DNA of 64,000 bases. Source: Kitasatospora acidiphila. Its GTDB lineage: Bacteria; Actinomycetota; Actinomycetes; Streptomycetales; Streptomycetaceae. The notes under the pieces were generated by a model. It was not told the origin of the DNA. It worked only from the letters and a program-made list of their open reading frames with translations, and searched no databases. How positions within the stretch are numbered: the stretch's first letter is position 1; each line of letters starts with the position of its first letter. The stretch is taken from NCBI RefSeq assembly GCF_006636205.1, contig NZ_VIGB01000003.1, positions 7,752,501 to 7,816,500 of the forward strand, read 5' to 3'. Of this stretch, positions 1-7,265 are shown in pieces. The translations under genes and the position numbers were made by a program.

Positions 1-352
1 AGCCCACCGCATGGTTGCTACTGGCGAAGACGATCCGGCGCACCCCCGCGGCCCGCGCGGCCTCGTAAAGCCGGTAGCTGCCATCGATGTTGGCGGCCAG
101 GATCTCCGGGAACGGCGCCTCCTGCGCGATCCCGGCCAGGTGGACCACCGCGTCGACGCCGTCCATCGCCGTGGCCAGCGCCTGAGGATCCCGCAGGTCG
201 GCGGTGATCGCCCCGGGCTCGCCTGGCACCGGCAGGCGGTCGAAGCAGCGCAACTGATAGCCGTAGCCAGGCAGTAGGGCCCGCAGGAAGGTGCCCACGC
301 CGCCGGCAGCGCCGGTGAGCAGCACAAGGCGGGGCCGGGTCGGTGTCTCCAT
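1..352 (-). CDS. NAD-dependent epimerase/dehydratase (SDR), partial
   Basis: This is the N-terminal part (about 117 residues) of an extended short-chain dehydrogenase; the rest lies beyond the left edge. The ATG at 350-352 is followed by a glycine-rich nucleotide-binding motif (LLTGAAGGVGTFL) after the first beta strand, an acidic strand end (CFDRLPV), the conserved DAVVHLAG segment and the RIVFASSNHAVG strand. The last segment resembles uronate dehydrogenases and related NAD-dependent sugar epimerases, which oxidise or epimerise sugars in the cytoplasm. The catalytic YxxxK lies outside the window, so the exact substrate cannot be judged. The next gene, on the same strand, ends 15 bp upstream. 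Confidence 0.85.
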   Translation of the reverse strand, partial: METPTRPRLVLLTGAAGGVGTFLRALLPGYGYQLRCFDRLPVPGEPGAITADLRDPQALATAMDGVDAVVHLAGIAQEAPFPEILAANIDGSYRLYEAARAAGVRRIVFASSNHAVG

Positions 353-366
353 GGTTCCTCACATGT

Positions 367-1245
367 TCATCGATCCGCGGTGACTGCCGGAACACTCTGA
401 GCCGCAGTCAGAGTTCCTTGCAGCAGGCGGAGTCCGAGCTCATCAGCCGATCCGGACACAGCACTGTAGAGCAGCAGCCAGTGGCCCGTGCCGTCGGCCG
501 GTTGGAGGGTTTCGAAGTCCAACTCCAGTGGGCCGACCACCGGATGGTGGAAGGACTTGCGGCCAGTGGTGCAGTTGGCGACCGACTGCTTGGCCCAGAG
601 CGCGGCGAACTCATGGCTCTTCAGCAGTAGTTCACCGGTCAGCTCGGCCAGTCGCCGGTCGTCCGCGTGACCCCCGGCCGCCAGGCGCAGCGAGGCCACC
701 GCACGCCGGGCCTCCGTCGCCCAGTCCGGATACAGCTCCCTGGTGTGCGGGTCGAGGAAGAGCATCCGCTGCAGGTTGGGCCGGTCGGCGGGGCGCTCCG
801 GCGCGCCGCGGTCCAGGTGCCCGGCCACCAGGGCGTGGCCGAGCGCGTTCCAGGCGAGCACATCGCGGCGGCGGTTCAGCACCACGGCCGGGACGCCGTC
901 CATCGCCTCGATCAGCTGTCGGGTCGCGGGGCGCACCTGCTCCGGGCGCTCCGCCGGGCGGCGCTTGGCCCGGCGCGGGCGGGCCAGATTGCGCAGATGG
1001 GCGTGCTCGTCCTCGGTCAGCCGGAGCGCTCGGGCCAGGGCGTCGAGCACCGCCTCGGAGGCGTTGCCGCTCTGCCCCTGCTCCAGCCGCGTGTAGTAGG
1101 CCGCGCTGACGCCCGCGAGCTGGGCCAACTCCTCCCGGCGCAGGCCCGGCACCCGTCGCCGACCGCCGAACGACGTCAGCCCGACGTCCTCGGGCCGCAG
1201 CCGAGCCCGCCGCGCCCGCAGGAACCCTCCGAGATCCGTGTCCAT
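367..1245 (-). CDS. XRE-family regulator with MmyB-like ligand-binding domain
   Basis: A 292-residue regulator. Residues about 1-75 form a helix-turn-helix of the XRE type (VPGLRREELAQLAGVSAAYY followed by TRLEQG), and the remainder (from about 100) matches the MmyB-like ligand-binding domain, with VPAVVLNRRRDVLAWN and a C-terminal NCTTGRKSFHHPVVGPLEL. The ATG at 1243-1245 is preferred over upstream in-frame starts because it begins directly with the conserved MDTDLGGFLRARR segment. Proteins of this family often repress or activate a divergent oxidoreductase or transporter gene in response to a small ligand. Here the divergent neighbour is an MFS transporter, with a repeated operator array between them, so local control of that transporter plus autoregulation is the likely role. 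The ligand is unknown. Confidence 0.9.
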   Translation of the reverse strand: MDTDLGGFLRARRARLRPEDVGLTSFGGRRRVPGLRREELAQLAGVSAAYYTRLEQGQSGNASEAVLDALARALRLTEDEHAHLRNLARPRRAKRRPAERPEQVRPATRQLIEAMDGVPAVVLNRRRDVLAWNALGHALVAGHLDRGAPERPADRPNLQRMLFLDPHTRELYPDWATEARRAVASLRLAAGGHADDRRLAELTGELLLKSHEFAALWAKQSVANCTTGRKSFHHPVVGPLELDFETLQPADGTGHWLLLYSAVSGSADELGLRLLQGTLTAAQSVPAVTADR

Positions 1246-1278
1246 ACGGATGAGTATCGCGCGAACCGGCCCCCGCAG

Positions 1279-1491
1279 CCTGACCCTGCCAGGGACAGGA
1301 ACGCGGCCGGCCTGACACTGCCGGTGATTCGGCGCGGCCAGCCGACCGTAAGCAAGGACACCGCCTGACGCTGCCACCGCTAGGCAACGACTCAGTCCGA
1401 CGCTGCCACCGGTAGGCAACGTTTCAGCCTGCCGCTGCCAGTGCTGGGCAACGACTCAGCCTGACCCTGCCATTGGTACCAACCGCTCGGG
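1279..1491. promoter_or_regulatory. Iterated 32-bp operator array between regulator and MFS gene
   Basis: The element CCTGACNCTGCC (with variants) begins at 1279, 1311, 1364, 1396, 1428 and 1460. Steps are exactly 32 bp except one of 53 bp. In the units at 1364, 1396 and 1428 a 15-bp interrupted palindrome TGCC-N7-GGCA occurs at 1372-1386, 1404-1418 and 1436-1450. A 32-bp step is about three helical turns, so bound dimers would lie on one face of the DNA. The array fills the 312-bp gap between the divergent XRE/MmyB regulator and the MFS transporter, and is most simply read as that regulator's binding region. Confidence 0.75.
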
Positions 1492-1557
1492 GATGGCTGC
1501 CCCCGACGCACCGCCACAGACTCCCGGTGACCACAAATCCCGGAGGGAGTCCACGAC

Positions 1558-2943
1558 ATGGCAGTACTCGACAGAACGTCAGCCGCACCCAACGACCGAC
1601 TCACCGGCCGTGCCCGGCTGGTGCTGGCCGTCCTACTGGTAGCCCAGTTCACCCTGGCGGTGGACTTCTCGATCCTGAACGTCGCACTGCCCGCGATCGG
1701 CCGGGGCCTGGGCTTCCGGATCGGCCAACTCCAGTGGGTGGCCACCGCGTTCGCGCTCGCGGCGGCCGGTTTCACGCTGCTCTTCGGCCGGCTCGCCGAC
1801 CTGGTCGGACGCCGCCGGCTGTTCCTGATCGGCCTGGCCCTGCTGGGCGCGGCCTCACTGCTGGGCGGGTTCGCGGTGAACCCGGCGATGCTGCTGACCG
1901 CCCGGGTCGCCCAGGGCCTGGCGACCGCCGCCGTCACCCCGGCCGGCCTGGCGCTGCTCACCTCGGCCTTCCCCGAAGGCCCACTGCGTGAGCGGGCGTT
2001 GGGCCTCAACGGCGCGTTGATGTCGGCTGGTTTCACCACCGGCGCGGTGCTCGGCGGCGTGCTCACCGACCTGCTCAGCTGGCGCTGGGCGTTCCTGCTC
2101 AACGTGCCGGTGGTGCTGGCCGTGCTGCTGATCGCACCCCGGGTGCTGACCGAGAGCCGTGGCGCACGCGAAGGGCTGGACCTGCCCGGCGCGGTCACCG
2201 TGACGGCCGGGCTGCTGGCCCTGGTCGCCGGGCTGACCACGCCCGCGCTGCGCCTGCCGGGGCTGCTCGCCGGGGCGGTGCTGCTGGTGGCCTGCTACCT
2301 GATCGAGCGTCGGGCCGCCGGTCCACTGGTGCCGGTGCGGATCCTGCACCGGCCAACGGTCGTGTGGGGCAACCTGATCGGGCTGCTGGCCTTCGCCACC
2401 GAGACCTCGCTGGTCTTCCTGCTCACCCTGTACCTGCAGCGGGTGCTCGGCTTCGCGCCGCTCGCCGCCGGCCTCTGCTTCGCGGTGCTGGGGCTCGGCA
2501 CGGTGGTCGGTGGGGTGACGGCGGCGCGGGTGATCGGGCGGCTCGGCGCCACCCGGGCGCTGGTGCTCGGCGGTGCGGTGCAGGCGCTGGCCACGGCGGC
2601 GCTGACCGCGCTGGGGGAGGGGCGCGGCTGGCTGGGTCTGCTGCTGGCGGCCACCTTCGTGGGCGGCGTCGGCAACATGGTGGTGATCGTGGGGTTCATG
2701 GTGACCGCCACCTCGGGGCTGCCGGCCGCCGACCAGGGCACCGCGACCGGCCTGGCCACCATGACCCAGCAGATCGGGATCACCATGGGTACGCCCGTGA
2801 TGAGCGCGATCGCCACCACGGGTCTCGGCGCATCCGCCGGCTCCGCCACGGTGCTCCACGGTGTCGCCACCGCGATCACGGCCAATGCGGCGCTGGTGGT
2901 CGTCGGCATCCTGGTGGCCGGGGTTGCACTGCGCAGGCGGTAG
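1558..2943 (+). CDS. MFS transporter (drug-efflux type)
   Basis: A 461-residue membrane protein of the major facilitator superfamily, DHA2-like. The start at 1558 has a good ribosome site (CGGAGGGAG, 9 bp upstream). The first helix region carries LVAQFTLAVDFSILNVALPA, followed by the family signature RLADLVGRRRLFL between helices 2 and 3; about 12-14 hydrophobic segments follow. Such carriers use the proton gradient to export drugs or metabolites. It is divergent from an XRE/MmyB regulator across a repeated operator array, which suggests inducible expression. The substrate cannot be inferred. A perfect hairpin just after the stop separates it from the convergent pseudouridine genes. Confidence 0.92.
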   Translation: MAVLDRTSAAPNDRLTGRARLVLAVLLVAQFTLAVDFSILNVALPAIGRGLGFRIGQLQWVATAFALAAAGFTLLFGRLADLVGRRRLFLIGLALLGAASLLGGFAVNPAMLLTARVAQGLATAAVTPAGLALLTSAFPEGPLRERALGLNGALMSAGFTTGAVLGGVLTDLLSWRWAFLLNVPVVLAVLLIAPRVLTESRGAREGLDLPGAVTVTAGLLALVAGLTTPALRLPGLLAGAVLLVACYLIERRAAGPLVPVRILHRPTVVWGNLIGLLAFATETSLVFLLTLYLQRVLGFAPLAAGLCFAVLGLGTVVGGVTAARVIGRLGATRALVLGGAVQALATAALTALGEGRGWLGLLLAATFVGGVGNMVVIVGFMVTATSGLPAADQGTATGLATMTQQIGITMGTPVMSAIATTGLGASAGSATVLHGVATAITANAALVVVGILVAGVALRRR

Positions 2944-2949
2944 CCAACT

Positions 2950-2979
2950 GTGCTGGTGAGCCTGGCGGTTCACCAGCAC
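2950..2979. terminator. Bidirectional hairpin terminator
   Basis: A perfect 10-bp stem (GTGCTGGTGA paired with TCACCAGCAC) lies between the convergent MFS gene and psuK, one base from the psuK stop. Confidence 0.75.
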
Positions 2980-2980
2980 C

Positions 2981-3871
2981 TCACCCGACGGCGGGCCGCG
3001 CGCCCACCACCGCCACCGCCTGCGCGCCGGCCGCGCACCCCGCCGCCAGCGCCCGCTGCTGGTCCGCCCCGGCCAGCAGCGCCGCCAGATACCCGCCGGC
3101 GAAGGCGTCACCCGCCCCGGTGCTGTCCACCGCGGCGGTCGGCACCCCGGGCGCGCGGGCGATCACCGCGCCGGCCCGGGCGGCGATCGCGCCCGCGGCC
3201 CCGAGCTTGACCACCGCGGTGCCGACCCAGCGGCTGAGCGCGATCGCCGCCGCCTCCGGTTCGGCCTCGCCGCTGAGCAGTCGGGCCTCCTCCAGGTTGG
3301 GTATCAGCACGTCGACCCCGCTCGCGGCCGCCCGGAACACCGGCACGCCCAACGCCCCCAGGAAGCCGGTGGAAGCCGGGTCCACGCTCACCGGCACCCC
3401 GGCGGCCCTCGCGTCCGCGATCGCCGCCCGCGCCAACTCCCGCCCGGCAGGCGGAAAGAGCAGATAGCCCGATAGGTGGAGGAAGTCAACTCCCGCCAGC
3501 AGCACCGGATCCCAGTCCGCGAGCCGCAACCCGGCGGCGGCGCCGACGTCGGTGACCATGCTGCGTTCGGCCGTCTCGTCCACCAGCGCTATCACCACCC
3601 CGGTCGGCTGCTCCGCAGCGACCACCAACTGCGCCGTCACACCGGCGGCCGCCAGCGCCGCACGGTGCCAGTCGGCGGAGTCGGCCCCCACCCGGGCCAG
3701 CACCCGCACCTCCCGGGCGCCCGAACGCGCGGCCCAGGCAGCGGTGTTGCCCGCCGCGCCGCCGGGCAGCAGGACGATCCGGGCGGGCGTGTCGGTGTTC
3801 GGCGCCAGCGGCCCCCGATGCCGGGCGACCACATCGGTGACCACGTTGCCGATCACCAGGAGGCCACTCAT
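2981..3871 (-). CDS. psuK: PfkB-family kinase, probable pseudouridine kinase
   Basis: A 296-residue ribokinase/PfkB-fold sugar kinase. It has the N-terminal glycine-rich PGGAAGNTAAWAAR motif and the C-terminal signature DSTGAGDAFAGGYLAAL with the catalytic Asp. PfkB kinases act on many ribosides. The assignment to pseudouridine (phosphorylated to pseudouridine 5'-phosphate) rests on its coupling to the glycosidase gene: its ATG overlaps the psuG stop as ATGA. The two proteins would channel pseudouridine to uracil and ribose 5-phosphate in the cytoplasm. Length is normal. A different nucleoside or sugar substrate cannot be excluded from sequence alone. Confidence 0.85.
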   Translation of the reverse strand: MSGLLVIGNVVTDVVARHRGPLAPNTDTPARIVLLPGGAAGNTAAWAARSGAREVRVLARVGADSADWHRAALAAAGVTAQLVVAAEQPTGVVIALVDETAERSMVTDVGAAAGLRLADWDPVLLAGVDFLHLSGYLLFPPAGRELARAAIADARAAGVPVSVDPASTGFLGALGVPVFRAAASGVDVLIPNLEEARLLSGEAEPEAAAIALSRWVGTAVVKLGAAGAIAARAGAVIARAPGVPTAAVDSTGAGDAFAGGYLAALLAGADQQRALAAGCAAGAQAVAVVGARPAVG

Positions 3872-4785
3872 GCCTTGGCCCAGGCAGCGGCGATCCGGGC
3901 CGCCAGCCGGACGTTGCCGCGCACCGCCGCGAGATTGGCCTCCAGCGAGGCGCCCTTGGTGTGCTCGGTGAGGTAGGCGAGCAGGAACGGGGTGACGGCT
4001 TGCCCGATGACGCGCTCCCGGTCGGCGGCGGCGAGCCCGTCGGCCAGCACCCGGTCGTGCAGCAGCGGATCCAACTGCTCTTCGCGCGGTACCGGATTCG
4101 CCACCACCAGCGCCGACTCGGGCCCGCCGAGGGCGTCCTGGGCCCGCATCGCGGCGGCCACCTGGGCGGGCTCGTGCAGCGTCCAGTCCACCGGGTTGCC
4201 CGAACTGCTCAGATAGAAGCCAGGGAACTCCTCGGTGCCGAAGCCGATGACGCCAACTCCCAGGGTTTCCAGACGCTGTAGGGTCGCGGGAACGTCCAGG
4301 ATCGACTTGACACCCGCGCAGACCACGGTGATCCGGGTGCGGGCCAGCAGCCCCAGATCGGCCGACTCGTCCTGGGTGCTGATCCAGTCCCGGTGCACGC
4401 CGCCGAGTCCGCCGGTGGCGAAGACCCGGATCCCGGCCCGCGCCGCCAGGAAGGCGGTGCCGGAGACGGTGGTCGCGCCGCTGGCGCCGGTGGCCAGTGC
4501 GGGCGCGAGGTCGCGGAACCCGAACTTGCGCAGGCCCTCCTGGTTGGCGACCCGGTCCAGCCCACCGGCGTCCAGGCCGATCCGGACCGTGCCGTCCAGC
4601 ACCGCGATGGTGGCCGGCACCGCACCGTGCGCCCGGACCAGTTCCTCCAACTCACCGGCGACGGCCAGGTTGCGGGGGCGGGGGAGGCCGTGGGCGATGA
4701 TCGTCGACTCCAGCGCGACCACTGGCGCACCCCGGTCGAGTGCGTCGCGGACCTCGGCTGAGTACTGGAACGTGGTTGGCGTCAT
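3868..4785 (-). CDS. psuG: Pseudouridine-5'-phosphate glycosidase
   Basis: About 305 residues from the ATG at 4783-4785, matching the usual length of this family. The protein cleaves the C-C glycosidic bond of pseudouridine 5'-phosphate, giving uracil and ribose 5-phosphate. Family motifs seen are VALESTIIAHGLPRPRNL near the N-terminus, ATGGLGGVHR, a catalytic-region VVCAGVKSILDVPATLQRLE, and PREEQLD near the C-terminus. Two upstream in-frame starts exist (ATG at 4807-4809, TTG at 4816-4818). The TTG overlaps the stop of a repeat-coded leader frame, so coupled translation is possible. It is followed directly by psuK with a 4-bp overlap. Confidence 0.93.
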   Translation of the reverse strand: MTPTTFQYSAEVRDALDRGAPVVALESTIIAHGLPRPRNLAVAGELEELVRAHGAVPATIAVLDGTVRIGLDAGGLDRVANQEGLRKFGFRDLAPALATGASGATTVSGTAFLAARAGIRVFATGGLGGVHRDWISTQDESADLGLLARTRITVVCAGVKSILDVPATLQRLETLGVGVIGFGTEEFPGFYLSSSGNPVDWTLHEPAQVAAAMRAQDALGGPESALVVANPVPREEQLDPLLHDRVLADGLAAADRERVIGQAVTPFLLAYLTEHTKGASLEANLAAVRGNVRLAARIAAAWAKA

Positions 4786-4814
4786 TTCGGATACCTGGCA
4801 TGCGGCCATGCCAC

Positions 4815-4898
4815 TCAAACCTGCGTGTCAACCTGCGCATCACGTTGGCCGTCAACCTGCACATCAGCCTGCGCATCACCCTGGCCATCAGCCTGCGC
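4815..4898. repeat. Seven tandem 12-bp repeats upstream of psuG
   Basis: Read on the minus strand the units follow the consensus GYGCAGGYTGAY, running from 4898 down to 4815 with no interruption, in seven imperfect copies. Two of them (at 4839 and 4875) have the variant GGCCANSGTGAT. The array lies directly upstream of the psuG start and is in frame with a small reading frame. Confidence 0.85.
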
Positions 4899-4904
4899 AG
4901 TCAT
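4815..4904 (-). CDS. Possible 29-residue repeat-coded leader peptide
   Basis: An ATG at 4902-4904 opens a short frame that reads through all seven 12-bp repeats, giving a Gln/Asp/Ala/Val-rich peptide of four-residue repeats (AQAD, GQGD, VQVD types) and ending in TGA at 4815-4817. A GTGGGA sequence lies about 8-13 bp upstream of the ATG. The stop overlaps an alternative TTG start of psuG. Translation is not proven; it may simply be an open frame through a repeat. If translated it could couple initiation of psuG. Confidence 0.3.
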   Translation of the reverse strand: MTAQADGQGDAQADVQVDGQRDAQVDTQV

Positions 4905-5194
4905 GCACTGACATCCCACTAATGCACAGAAACAATCATAAACAAACAGGTTGATCGCGCGAAGACGAGTGCTTGTGTGGACTCTTGTCGGCTCCCGGTC
5001 AGTGCAATATCGTATGGCACTGCCGCCGGGTCCGGCGGCACGGCTGTCCTCCTGCAGTTCCCCCCACGCAGTGCCTCGTCGACGGCACCTCTCCGAGTGC
5101 CGCCCTCGTGTCCCCCACCGCATTTCCTTGACCCCGCCCGACGCCGTCTCCGGTCGAGCCGGGTGCTATCGCGACCCCAGAAGGAATGTGACAC

Positions 5195-7180
5195 GTGCTC
5201 AGACATCGAGCCGGTCTGTTGCTGCACAGCAGACGAACCCTCATGGTCGGCCTCGCCGCCGGCCTGGCCGCAGCCGGGCTGGTGGCCCCGCTGACCGCGG
5301 CGGCCGACCCCCACCCCGCCACCCACGGGACCGTTCAGGCCCAGGCCAAGCCCGCCACCCCCAAGTCCGGCGGCCCGCACAAGGCCGCGGCCTTCAAGCC
5401 GCACGCCGCCAAGGCCGGACCGCTCGCGACCGCCGGCAAGACCGGCGGCAAGGTCACCCCGCAGACCGCCGACGGCGCCGACCCGGGCCCGCAGGGTGAC
5501 GGCTCGGTGGCCAACGAGTACGACCTGCAGATGACCTACAAGGGTGCGCAGGACTCGGCCGGCATCGTCACCGGCCCGCCCAAGGTCTACCTGGTGCTCT
5601 GGGGTTCTCAGTGGGGCACGCCGTCCACCAACTCCACCGGCGACGTGGTGCCCTCCGGCGACCCGGACGGCGCGGCCGCCTACCAGCAGGACTTCTTCAA
5701 GGGCCTGGGCAGCGCCGGCGACGGCTGGAGCGCCGTGCTCACCCAGTACTGCGAGGGCATCCAGGCAGGCAGCCTGCAGTGCCCCGCCAATGCCGCGCAC
5801 ATCCAGTACCCGCAGCCCGGCAGCGTGCTGGCCGGCGTCTGGGTGGACAACGCCGCAGCGGCCCCGCAAGCCGCCAGCGAGCCCCAGTTGGCCGCCGAAG
5901 CGACCGCCGCGGCCCAGCACTTCGGCAATGTGACCGAGGCGCAGAACCGCAACGTGCAGTACATCATCGACTCGCCGCAGGGCACCAACCCGGACAAGTG
6001 GAAGGACCTCGGCTACTGCGCCTGGCACGACTTCGAGCGCACCAAGTTCGGTTCGATCGCCTACACCAACATGCCCTACCAGCCCGACGTGGCCGGTTGC
6101 GGCGCCAACTGGTTCGGTGAGAACACCGCGCGCGGCAAGCTGGACGGCTACGGCATCATCGGCGGCCACGAGTACGCCGAGACGCTGACCGACCCCAACA
6201 CCCCGGGCGGCTGGACCGACGCCACCGGCCAGGAGGTCGGCGACAAGTGCGCCTGGATCCCCCAAGGCGCCAACGGCGGACTGTTCTTCGAGAACCTCTC
6301 CACCGGCTCGTTCCCGCTGCAGACGCTCTGGTCCAACACCGACCACCTGTGCCAGTCCTCGGACCCGATCGTCACCGGGCCGACCCTCACCCTCAGCGTG
6401 ATGTGCGACCGGACCGACGCCCCCAACTCCCCGGTCAACATCGGCGCGGCGGCCGCCGACAGCTCCGGTGCGACCGTCAGCTACAGCGCCACCGGCCTGC
6501 CGAGCGGCCTGAGCATCAACTCCGGCACCGGGGTCATCTCCGGCACCAGCTCCGGTAGCAACGGCTGGCAGCGGATCACCGTCAACGCCACGGACGCGGG
6601 CGGCCGCACCGCCAGCACCGGCTTCTGGGAGAACATCGGTTCCGGCCAGACCGGTTGCACCGCCGGCCCGGAGCAACTGATCGACCCGGGCTTCGAGAAC
6701 GGCTCGGCCGACGTCAACCACACCGTGATGACCGACGCGTGGAGCCCGTCCGGCTACAACATCATCACCCCGTCCAGCCTGCACTCGGCGCACAGCGGCA
6801 CGTGGTACGCCTGGCTGGGCCAGAACGGCAGCGGCGCCGACGACTCGATCAACACCTCGCTGAACACCTATGCGGGCTACCAGAACGCCAACTTCTCGTT
6901 CTGGCTGGACACCGAGTCCACCAACACCTCGGGCAGCAACCCGGACACCCTCCAGCTGATCGCCTACTCGCAGTACGACGGCCATCAGATCGGCGTGGTG
7001 AAGACCTGGAACAGCACGGGCAGCCAGCCCGGCTACCAGCAGCAGTCCGTCAATCTGACCCCCTTCATCGGCCAGGTCGGCTGGGGCACCACCATCAGCC
7101 TCAAGCTGGTGTCCCACGAAAGCGGTTCGACCCCCACGACCGCCTTCCTGATCGACGACGCCTCGGTTCACGAGAACTGA
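5195..7180 (+). CDS. Secreted protein with metallopeptidase-like region and putative Ig domain
   Basis: A 661-residue exported protein. The GTG at 5195 is preceded by AGAAGGAA and followed by a signal peptide (basic start, RRTLMVGLAAGLAAAGLVAP, Ala-rich cleavage zone near residue 37). An Ala/Lys/Pro-rich spacer follows to about residue 100. The central part has a histidine motif GIIGGHEYAETLTDP and later EVGDKCAW, which together look like a metal-dependent peptidase site, although the second His of a classical HExxH is absent. Residues about 400-485 match a putative Ig (He_PIG) domain (LPSGLSINSGTGVISGTSSG), and the C-terminal 165 residues look like a beta-sandwich. Enzyme activity is an inference; the fold call for the Ig part is firmer. 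Confidence 0.75.
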   Translation: MLRHRAGLLLHSRRTLMVGLAAGLAAAGLVAPLTAAADPHPATHGTVQAQAKPATPKSGGPHKAAAFKPHAAKAGPLATAGKTGGKVTPQTADGADPGPQGDGSVANEYDLQMTYKGAQDSAGIVTGPPKVYLVLWGSQWGTPSTNSTGDVVPSGDPDGAAAYQQDFFKGLGSAGDGWSAVLTQYCEGIQAGSLQCPANAAHIQYPQPGSVLAGVWVDNAAAAPQAASEPQLAAEATAAAQHFGNVTEAQNRNVQYIIDSPQGTNPDKWKDLGYCAWHDFERTKFGSIAYTNMPYQPDVAGCGANWFGENTARGKLDGYGIIGGHEYAETLTDPNTPGGWTDATGQEVGDKCAWIPQGANGGLFFENLSTGSFPLQTLWSNTDHLCQSSDPIVTGPTLTLSVMCDRTDAPNSPVNIGAAAADSSGATVSYSATGLPSGLSINSGTGVISGTSSGSNGWQRITVNATDAGGRTASTGFWENIGSGQTGCTAGPEQLIDPGFENGSADVNHTVMTDAWSPSGYNIITPSSLHSAHSGTWYAWLGQNGSGADDSINTSLNTYAGYQNANFSFWLDTESTNTSGSNPDTLQLIAYSQYDGHQIGVVKTWNSTGSQPGYQQQSVNLTPFIGQVGWGTTISLKLVSHESGSTPTTAFLIDDASVHEN

Positions 7181-7197
7181 CGGATCATCAGCTGACC

Positions 7198-7231
7198 CTG
7201 GTCAGGCCGGTCCGGCGGCCGGCCTGACCAG
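7198..7231 (+). terminator. Hairpin terminator
   Basis: A perfect 13-bp stem (CTGGTCAGGCCGG with its complement) and an 8-nt loop lie 18 bp after the stop of the secreted Ig-domain protein and 35 bp before the alpha-galactosidase gene. Confidence 0.75.
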
Positions 7232-7265
7232 GCCCCCCACCTCACTCCACTCCTGGAGCCCCCAC

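Noticed and set aside
4919..7171. Long antisense open frame of 750 codons opposite the secreted Ig-domain gene
   Set aside because: Composition (Val/Gly/Arg-rich, no domain pattern) is that of a third-position GC shadow; the plus strand has a signal peptide and recognised domain.
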